DNA from: a virus
Virus record (IMG/VR): IMGVR_UViG_3300032334_000335
Span: 1 to 64,000 of that record
Reading direction: 5' to 3' (one strand)
DNA: 64,000 bases
A model generated the notes under the pieces. It was given only the letters and a program-made list of their open reading frames with translations. It ran no database searches and had not been told where the DNA came from. Positions 8,193 to 13,511 of this stretch are shown in pieces (the first letter of the stretch is position 1; each line of letters starts with the position of its first letter). The translations under genes and the position numbers were made by a program.

Positions 8193-8506
8193 CAGAATCA
8201 GCAAAGAGTAAAATTATCGATCTTCTTACTGAAGAGAATAATCCCAAGTTGGCTCTTCGTACATTCGTTCAAGGTGGCGGGTGTGCTGGATTCAGTTATG
8301 GCTTTACATTTGACGAAGAAAGAAACGAAGATGATTTTGAGTTTCCTCTAAACGAAAAGTATAATGTTTTGGTAGATGCTATGAGTATGCAATACCTACA
8401 AGGCGCAGAGATAGACTACAAAGAAGAAATAATGGGCAGTCAGTTTGTGATTAAAAATCCTAATGCTCAAACTAGCTGTGGATGCGGGAGTAGCTTTTCA
8501 GTATGA
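8180..8506 (+). CDS. A-type Fe-S cluster carrier (IscA/ErpA/HesB family)
   Basis: 108 aa, the usual length of the family. The three invariant cluster-binding cysteines are present: Cys35 in GGGCAGFSY, and Cys100 and Cys102 in the C-terminal [10 protein letters not shown]. Family members bind and deliver 2Fe-2S or 4Fe-4S clusters to apo-enzymes in the cytoplasm. It lacks the leader seen on its neighbours, so it probably acts in the infected cell. Possible clients encoded in this window are the radical-SAM enzymes, including QueE at 27444; that link is inference. It overlaps both neighbours by a few bases. Confidence 0.93.
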   Translation: MVEITESAKSKIIDLLTEENNPKLALRTFVQGGGCAGFSYGFTFDEERNEDDFEFPLNEKYNVLVDAMSMQYLQGAEIDYKEEIMGSQFVIKNPNAQTSCGCGSSFSV

Positions 8507-8688
8507 AAGACAAAAAATACTATTATACAAAAGAAGAGTGGGATCGTTTAGGATGCGGCCCATTGCCTGAAGATCGAGATATCGCTAAGTTAAATCCTCA
8601 AGATATTAACTGGGGTGCTTATCTTGTGTTTCCAGAAAGATTACATGAGGATTCGGACGAAAAAATAAATCCGTATAGCCAGGTATGA
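8503..8688 (+). CDS. small hypothetical protein
   Basis: 61 aa, ATGA overlap with the Fe-S carrier gene and a similar overlap with the next gene. Tyr-rich N-terminus ([10 protein letters not shown]) and one Cys (LGCGPLP). The family is not recognised, and it is too short for confident inference. The tight overlap on both sides is the main evidence that it is expressed. Confidence 0.55.
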   Translation: MKDKKYYYTKEEWDRLGCGPLPEDRDIAKLNPQDINWGAYLVFPERLHEDSDEKINPYSQV

Positions 8689-9311
8689 GAATAACAGAAA
8701 TACTAACAGAAGCAGTCAAACAACGACTAGATCCAAAGTGCTGGAAAGGCAAACATAAAGAAGGCACTAAGATCAAAGGCGGTGTTCGTGTAAACAACTG
8801 TGTTCCTAACGAAGGCATTGAAGAAGCAGGTAGCCCAGCACAGCAGGCTGCGATTGCTATCAACATGAAGAAGCATCATAAGAAACCTAAGAATGAAAGT
8901 CTAGAGCAAGAGTTTGATCTTATCGAAAACATCATTGAACAGATCGCAGATCAAAATGCAGTTGATGTAGATCTTGTATGGGAAGATTTAGAAAGTCTAA
9001 CCGATGATGAGTTGTATGCGTTTGCTGTTACAACCCCAGTAATGGAAGACTGGCAGAAAGTTAACAAGCATGATAAGACTGACGGTATGAGCAAGAAAGC
9101 CGTTAATGCTTATCGTAGAGAACATCCAGGCAGCAAACTTAAAACTGCTGTAACTACCAAGCCTAGTAAGTTAAAGCGTGGCAGCAAAGCCAGCAAGCGT
9201 CGAAGCAGTTATTGTTCTAGATCAGCTGGTCAAAAGAAAATGCATCACATAGATTGTAGTAAAACTCCAGACAAAGCAATCTGTAAAGCACGTCGTCGTT
9301 GGAACTGCTGA
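8685..9311 (+). CDS. Cys/Lys-rich head-block protein with leader (DUF6321-like C-terminus)
   Basis: 208 aa. The leader MRITEILTE followed by Ala is a close match to a T4-type capsid-targeting leader with an L-T-E site. Next comes a conserved phage segment with two Cys (DPKCWKG and NNCVPNE) and an acidic helix. The C-terminal 50 residues are strongly basic, with four Cys and a His pair (SSYCSRSAGQKKMHHIDC, then KAICKARRRWNC), which resembles the DUF6321-type phage domain and could bind zinc or nucleic acid. The stop overlaps the next ATG by one base. Probably an internal DNA-contacting head protein; inferred. Confidence 0.7.
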   Translation: MRITEILTEAVKQRLDPKCWKGKHKEGTKIKGGVRVNNCVPNEGIEEAGSPAQQAAIAINMKKHHKKPKNESLEQEFDLIENIIEQIADQNAVDVDLVWEDLESLTDDELYAFAVTTPVMEDWQKVNKHDKTDGMSKKAVNAYRREHPGSKLKTAVTTKPSKLKRGSKASKRRSSYCSRSAGQKKMHHIDCSKTPDKAICKARRRWNC

Positions 9312-9709
9312 TGCGACAGTATATCAATATCCTAGAAGCAGCTAATAAGGGATGTCCTATTGCTACTCACGATTTAGAAATCAATGTCAAGAATCGTCAA
9401 ACAGCTATAGACAAACATCACTATGGTCCTGCCAATCCTGATGAACCGGGCAACTACTGGAAAGAGTCGGCCAAGCAATGGGGTATTGATGAAAAGACTG
9501 CTAAAACAATGCAATGTGCAAACTGTGCGGCATTTAACATTACAGATGCTATGTATAAATGTATACAAGACGGCATGGGCAAAGAAGCATACGAAGCAGA
9601 AAAGACTCGTGAAGCCGCAGACTTAGGTTATTGCAATCTACTACATTTTAAGTGTGCCGGTACACGCAGTTGCGAACTATGGATTACAGGTGGACCTATT
9701 ACCAAATGA
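9311..9709 (+). CDS. Cys-rich protein with gp21-like leader
   Basis: 132 aa from the ATG at 9311, preferred over an in-frame TTG at 9299 because it forms a TGATG overlap with the preceding gene and exposes the leader MRQYINILE followed by Ala (an I-L-E cleavage-type motif). The body has eight cysteines, including CANC, YKC, GYC, FKC and SC, a spacing that could hold a metal or Fe-S centre. The family is not recognised with confidence. ATGA overlap with the downstream fusion gene. Confidence 0.65.
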   Translation: MRQYINILEAANKGCPIATHDLEINVKNRQTAIDKHHYGPANPDEPGNYWKESAKQWGIDEKTAKTMQCANCAAFNITDAMYKCIQDGMGKEAYEAEKTREAADLGYCNLLHFKCAGTRSCELWITGGPITK

Positions 9710-11301
9710 GAGCAAGTGATCTAAACTTACCGGAAGGCATGGAAGTCTATGTTGACATGGACGGAGTTGTTGCTGACTTTTTTACAGAATATGCAAAACT
9801 GGCAGGTGTACAATCAGGGAGTTATAGAGATATTCCTCCTGCTAAAGTAGACCCTACATTAGATAAAATGGTAGGCACGGATTTCTTTGCACGTCTTCCT
9901 AAGTTTCCTACAGCAGATAAACTTCTACAGATAGTTGTAGATGCTGCCGGTTCATATAATATCTGCTCTAGTCCACTTCGTGGTGATCACGAAGGTTCAG
10001 CAAAATACAAAAATATATGGATCAAGAAACATCTCAGTCCTCAACCTAAGCATATCTATATTGTTGCTAACAAAGCCAAGTATGCTAAAAATGCTAACGG
10101 ATTACCTAACGTGTTAATCGACGATAGAGGCAGTAATATTTCAGCCTGGGAAGCTGCTGGCGGCATTGGTATCAAATATCAAGCAGACGAAGACAGTCTT
10201 AAAGTTGTATTGGATGGTCTTAAACGTGCTCGACGTGTTGCTCAAGGTGAGCAAGAACACGAACCGCAAAAACTATCTAGTTTAGATCGCGGCAAGATGA
10301 TTGCTGTACATTCAAGCGGTGACAAAGAAGAAAGTATAAATTCAGAAAACTTTGCTGATGGCAAACATCCTGGTCGTAAAGGACTTGCTAAACGCAGTGG
10401 TGTTAACACCAAGGCTAGCGTTAGCAGTCTACGCAACACAGCTAAACACAGTACAGGCGAAAAAGCTCGTATGGCACACTGGCTGGCTAATATGAAAGCT
10501 GGTCGCGCTAAACATGAAGATGTAGAAGAAGCCAAGTTTCCATTTGCAGGAGCAGCAGTCGGCCAAAAAGAAGGTCCCGCTGGACAACTAAAAGCGAAAG
10601 ATCCTAAAGGATATCCTAAAGGTAAGTTAGTTGGCGGTACTGAAGATATTGACAACGAGGGATGGAAAGATGTTGCTGCCGCAGGCGCTCTTGCTACAGG
10701 ATTAGCATTTGGCGGAGCAGGTACGGCTGATGCTAAATCTCAACCAACAACTCATAAGCCCAGTGTTATTCAACAAGTTAGTAAAAAAGACATTGCAAAA
10801 AGTGTAACAGGTAATCCACACGAAGTATTCCTAAGAAAGGCTGCAGAAAAGGCAGGTATAGTAGGACACGAACTTACTGCATTCTTGTCACAGTGTGCGC
10901 ATGAAACTCTTGATTTTAAACATATGAAAGAGATTGGTGGCGGCTTGGATTTCCGTAAATATGATCCTAAATATGCTCCTCGTAAAGCAAAGCAGTTAGG
11001 AAACAAAGACATAGGAGATGGTGCAAAATACAAAGGGCGCGGATACATACAGCTAACAGGACGAGACAACTATAAAAAAGCCGGAGCAGCGTTAGGATTG
11101 CCTTTAGAGAAGCATCCTGAACTAGTTGAAAAACCTGAAATTGCTGCTAAGGTAGCAGTATGGTACTGGAAGAATCGTGTAGCACCTAATGTTGACAGTT
11201 TTAAAGATAACAAAGCAGTAACTAAAACAATCAATCCAGGTATGAAACATTTAGATCAACGTGCTGATAAGCTCAAGTCTTTCCAAGTAGCAATGCGATA
11301 A
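9706..11301 (+). CDS. fusion: HAD 5'-nucleotidase-like domain and GH19-like lysozyme domain
   Basis: 531 aa from the ATG at 9706, which overlaps the preceding stop as ATGA. Residues about 12-165 are a HAD-superfamily deoxyribonucleotidase-like domain with DMDGV (nucleophile Asp17, acid Asp19), SSPLRGD (motif II) and IDDRG (motif IV). Residues about 215-290 are a basic linker rich in KxGRKGLAKRSG-type phage sequence. A hydrophobic Ala/Gly segment follows near 325-345. Residues about 370-531 resemble glycoside hydrolase 19 endolysins, with AHET (Glu400) and YKGRGYIQLTGRDNY. It would combine nucleotide dephosphorylation with peptidoglycan or chitin-like cleavage, perhaps separated by prohead protease (DVEE site near 285). 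The combination is unusual. Confidence 0.8.
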   Translation: MRASDLNLPEGMEVYVDMDGVVADFFTEYAKLAGVQSGSYRDIPPAKVDPTLDKMVGTDFFARLPKFPTADKLLQIVVDAAGSYNICSSPLRGDHEGSAKYKNIWIKKHLSPQPKHIYIVANKAKYAKNANGLPNVLIDDRGSNISAWEAAGGIGIKYQADEDSLKVVLDGLKRARRVAQGEQEHEPQKLSSLDRGKMIAVHSSGDKEESINSENFADGKHPGRKGLAKRSGVNTKASVSSLRNTAKHSTGEKARMAHWLANMKAGRAKHEDVEEAKFPFAGAAVGQKEGPAGQLKAKDPKGYPKGKLVGGTEDIDNEGWKDVAAAGALATGLAFGGAGTADAKSQPTTHKPSVIQQVSKKDIAKSVTGNPHEVFLRKAAEKAGIVGHELTAFLSQCAHETLDFKHMKEIGGGLDFRKYDPKYAPRKAKQLGNKDIGDGAKYKGRGYIQLTGRDNYKKAGAALGLPLEKHPELVEKPEIAAKVAVWYWKNRVAPNVDSFKDNKAVTKTINPGMKHLDQRADKLKSFQVAMR

Positions 11302-11304
11302 ATA
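11297..11304 (+). promoter_or_regulatory. candidate late promoter GATAAATA, 4 bases before ATG
   Basis: GATAAATA then CAGT then the ATG at 11309. The octamer contains the TAA stop of the preceding gene. Same geometry as at 5018, 5396 and 11484. Confidence 0.55.
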
Positions 11305-11308
11305 CAGT

Positions 11309-11488
11309 ATGAAGATTAAAGAACTACTAGAAACAGCAACAGGTGGCGGTACTTCCGCCGGTAACATTGCTGTTGGCCCAGTTTACAACAATAAACCAGC
11401 AAAAACCCTTAAAAACAAGAACGGAACTGCTAAAAACGCCCTTGATTTAAAAGCTAACTTATTGACTGGCGGAAGCATCAAAAGATAA
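11309..11488 (+). CDS. 59-aa small head-block protein with leader
   Basis: Short frame read directly from the sequence: 59 codons and a TAA at 11486-11488. The N-terminus MKIKELLE followed by Thr matches the leader pattern of the neighbouring genes (an L-L-E site). A Gly/Ser/Thr-rich stretch (GGGTSAGNIAVG) and a basic C-terminus follow. It has no Shine-Dalgarno but a GATAAATA candidate late promoter 4 bases before the ATG, so its late mRNA would be leaderless. It fills what would otherwise be a gap of nearly 200 bases. Function unknown; a small internal head protein is inferred. Confidence 0.65.
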   Translation: MKIKELLETATGGGTSAGNIAVGPVYNNKPAKTLKNKNGTAKNALDLKANLLTGGSIKR

Positions 11489-11491
11489 ATA
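11484..11491 (+). promoter_or_regulatory. candidate late promoter GATAAATA, 4 bases before ATG
   Basis: GATAAATA then CATT then the ATG at 11496; it overlaps the last Arg codon and stop of the 59-aa gene. Confidence 0.55.
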
Positions 11492-11495
11492 CATT

Positions 11496-11798
11496 ATGGA
11501 CTTGAAAAATCACGATCATGAAGCAGCGATGGCAAAAGCAGAGTTGGCTCAAATAGCCAAGAACGCTATGGCTGTCTACAAAATGATTCAAGAGGGTGAC
11601 GAACTCGACGGTTGGATCAGCAGCTATATTACAGTAGCCAACGATCATTTAAACTCTGTGCAAGAACATATGGAATATGAAATGCACAAAAAAGATTCGA
11701 TGGAAATGGGTCCAAGAGAATACGAAGAATCATTGCATTATGCAGTAAAAAGCGGCCTTTGCGAACAATGGCTAAAGAAAAAATACCAAGGAAGATGA
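11496..11798 (+). CDS. conserved T4-like small helical protein
   Basis: 100 aa, mostly helical and rich in Met, Ala, Glu and Lys, starting MDLKNHDHEAAMAKAEL. This start resembles a small protein conserved in marine T4-like phages, whose function is not known. No catalytic motif is visible. It is preceded by a GATAAATA candidate late promoter and followed at once by the Lys-rich gene at 11801. Confidence 0.65.
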   Translation: MDLKNHDHEAAMAKAELAQIAKNAMAVYKMIQEGDELDGWISSYITVANDHLNSVQEHMEYEMHKKDSMEMGPREYEESLHYAVKSGLCEQWLKKKYQGR

Positions 11799-11800
11799 AC

Positions 11801-12799
11801 ATGGATTTCAAATCACTTATTAATAAATTGGATAGCATGGAAGCTCCTCCTTCTACTCCAAAAGCCCCAGAGCTACCAAAGGCAGTTCAACTAAACGAAG
11901 ACGCTCAGTTGCGTGTTCTCAGCGGATTTACTACATACAAAGCAGAAGCTGCTAAAGTAGAAGAAGCTGTTAAAGAAGAAATGAAAGTTGGCGATAAGAA
12001 ACAAATCGCTACAGGTACTGTTGAAAAAACTAAAACAGGTATTGTTCACAAGAGCAATAAGGCCTATGGCGGCAGCGAAGAAAAAGCCGACGACAAAGAT
12101 GACGAGCCAAAAGCCAAGAAAGCTAAAAAAGAATCTGTAGAAGAAGCTTCTGACAAAAAGAAAGCTGCTCAAGAAAAATTCAAAGCAATGATCGCTAAAA
12201 AGAAATCTGTAGATGAATCAGCTAAGGCAGATACAGAAGCAGACAAGAAGAAAAAAGAAGAAAAGAAAAAGAAAATTGCTAAGATTGTTGACGAAGGTTC
12301 TAAACCAGACTTCTTAGATGTCGACGGTGACGGTAACAAGAAAGAGCCATTCAAGAAAGCGGTTGCTGACAAAAAGAAAGCAGGCCCTAAAAAAGTTGAT
12401 GAAGTAAGTGACGCAACTAAAGCATCATATGTTAAGAAAGCATCTGCCGATGTTGGCAAAATGGCTACTGGTGAGAAAGACGGTAGCAAGATGTTGAAGC
12501 GTATGAAAGGCATTGAAAAAGCTCAAGAATCTAAAATGATGCCAAAAGGCAAAAAGCGTCCAGTTAAAGAATCAGTTGAAAACATTTTATCATTTAAAGA
12601 AATGTTAACACTAGTTCGTGAAAGTGGCGGTCAGCAACAAATCGATCCACTCGATCGTGAGTTGTTTGCATGGGCTCAACGTGTTGCTGTTCAAAAGCTA
12701 GGTGAAGGCGTTAAGGCTGATATCTATGCAGGCATGACATACGAGCGCATGGGTGGCAAGTTTGAAATGTACGATGTGCTATCCGAAGATACAAAATAA
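11801..12799 (+). CDS. Lys/Glu-rich mosaic head-block protein with DxDxDG loop
   Basis: 332 aa from the ATG at 11801, chosen because AAGGAAG at 11788-11794 gives 6-base spacing; an ATG at 11795 is too close. It begins MDFKSLINKLDSME followed by Ala, another possible protease site. Long Lys/Glu runs alternate with short acidic VEE, VDE and VKE sites (ESVEEAS, SVDESAK, VKESVEN). A calcium-type loop LDVDGDGNKKE occurs near residue 172. The last 60 residues form a folded-looking domain (LDRELFAWAQRVAVQKLG). Composition fits an internal or scaffold-like head protein processed at several sites; inferred. A terminator follows. Confidence 0.65.
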   Translation: MDFKSLINKLDSMEAPPSTPKAPELPKAVQLNEDAQLRVLSGFTTYKAEAAKVEEAVKEEMKVGDKKQIATGTVEKTKTGIVHKSNKAYGGSEEKADDKDDEPKAKKAKKESVEEASDKKKAAQEKFKAMIAKKKSVDESAKADTEADKKKKEEKKKKIAKIVDEGSKPDFLDVDGDGNKKEPFKKAVADKKKAGPKKVDEVSDATKASYVKKASADVGKMATGEKDGSKMLKRMKGIEKAQESKMMPKGKKRPVKESVENILSFKEMLTLVRESGGQQQIDPLDRELFAWAQRVAVQKLGEGVKADIYAGMTYERMGGKFEMYDVLSEDTK

Positions 12800-12820
12800 T
12801 AAAACATTTTGGTAAACAAA

Positions 12821-12849
12821 AGCCAGTCATAGGTTGACTGGCTTTTTTT
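12821..12849 (+). terminator. rho-independent terminator overlapping the next promoter
   Basis: A perfect 9-bp stem (AGCCAGTCA at 12821-12829 with TGACTGGCT at 12835-12843), a 5-base loop and a run of seven T (12843-12849). It closes the late block and shares sequence with the -35 box of the following promoter. Confidence 0.9.
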
Positions 12850-12862
12850 ATGACTATATAAT
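12834..12862 (+). promoter_or_regulatory. sigma-70 promoter upstream of dsbA-like gene and DNA polymerase
   Basis: TTGACT at 12834-12839, exactly 17 bases, then a perfect TATAAT at 12857-12862. The expected start is near 12869, giving a short leader containing AGGAG at 12871-12875. The -35 box lies in the loop and 3' arm of the terminator, and the T-run forms part of the spacer. Confidence 0.85.
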
Positions 12863-12883
12863 AGTCTTATAGGAGAGCATATT

Positions 12884-13144
12884 ATGTCTAAAATGTACGG
12901 CGCAGAAGAAAAAGCGAAACTAGAAAGATTAATCAACGAAGGCTCGAATGTACTTCGTGAAGTAGAAGATCTCCAAGAAGGTCTGAAAGAAACAGTTAAA
13001 GCAGTAGCAGAAGAACTACAGATCAAACCAAGTTGGATCAATAAGGCCATCCGTATTGCTCATAAAGACAACTGGAAAGAGCACGAAGGTGAATGGGAAG
13101 AAATTGAAGGCATCCTTGGTGCTGTTAAACGCTTACCAGAATGA
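12884..13144 (+). CDS. DsbA-like double-strand DNA-binding late-transcription protein
   Basis: 86 aa, close to the 89 aa of T4 DsbA. The C-terminal half (INKAIRIAHKDNWKEHEGEWEEIEGIL) resembles the HKDN region of T4 DsbA, a helical protein that binds double-stranded DNA at late promoters and helps late transcription. The N-terminal half is a charged helix. AGGAG lies 8 bases upstream of the ATG. It is read from the strong TATAAT promoter, so it would be made early or mid-infection, before the NATAAATA promoters elsewhere in the window are used. The assignment is by resemblance and context. Confidence 0.6.
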   Translation: MSKMYGAEEKAKLERLINEGSNVLREVEDLQEGLKETVKAVAEELQIKPSWINKAIRIAHKDNWKEHEGEWEEIEGILGAVKRLPE

Positions 13145-13434
13145 TTATTGATTTTTTTAAACCTACTATAGATTGGATTCGCGATGACTATAATACCCAT
13201 CCTTTCCGCTTTGTTATTGAGCTTCTTGCTTGGGCGGTCTCTATCGGCTGCTCCATTACAATGGCAGTCACTGTACCCAACCCTCCATTACTTGCTCTTT
13301 ATCCTGTGTGGATCAGCGGTTGTGCTATGTATGCTTGGGCTGCTTATACTAGGAAATCGTTTGGCATGCTGGCTAACTACATCCTGCTGACTACTATTGA
13401 TACTATCGGTCTTGTGAGAATGTTAGTTAACTAA
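13141..13434 (+). CDS. small integral membrane protein
   Basis: 97 aa, ATGA overlap with the DsbA-like gene. Two to three membrane segments are visible (about residues 22-46, 50-68 and 76-95) with PNPPLLALYPVWISGCAMYAWAAY in the middle. It resembles a small membrane protein found beside gp43 in marine T4-like phages; the function is unknown to me. No transporter motif can be assigned. Confidence 0.7.
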   Translation: MIIDFFKPTIDWIRDDYNTHPFRFVIELLAWAVSIGCSITMAVTVPNPPLLALYPVWISGCAMYAWAAYTRKSFGMLANYILLTTIDTIGLVRMLVN

Positions 13435-13451
13435 ATAAACTGAGAAAGGTC

Positions 13452-13505
13452 TGATCAGCCAGGAAATGATCACATTGGTATTTGTGGGCCGTAAATCACA
13501 AGGAG
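13452..13505 (+). promoter_or_regulatory. hairpins in the DNA polymerase leader, possible autorepression operator
   Basis: Two potential RNA stems lie before the polymerase ATG. The first is TGATCA (13452-13457) with TGATCA (13467-13472) around a 9-base loop. The second is TTGTG (13482-13486) with CACAA (13497-13501), which abuts and overlaps the AAGGAG ribosome-binding site at 13500-13505. T4 gp43 represses its own translation through a hairpin at its ribosome-binding site, so the second stem is a candidate operator. Confidence 0.35.
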
Positions 13506-13511
13506 AAAAAT

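Noticed and set aside
13482-13511. TTG start that would extend the DNA polymerase by 10 residues
   Set aside because: The ATG at 13512 has AAGGAG at good spacing, and the TTG lies in the stem next to that site; the polymerase then begins MSYVDAF as expected for the family.
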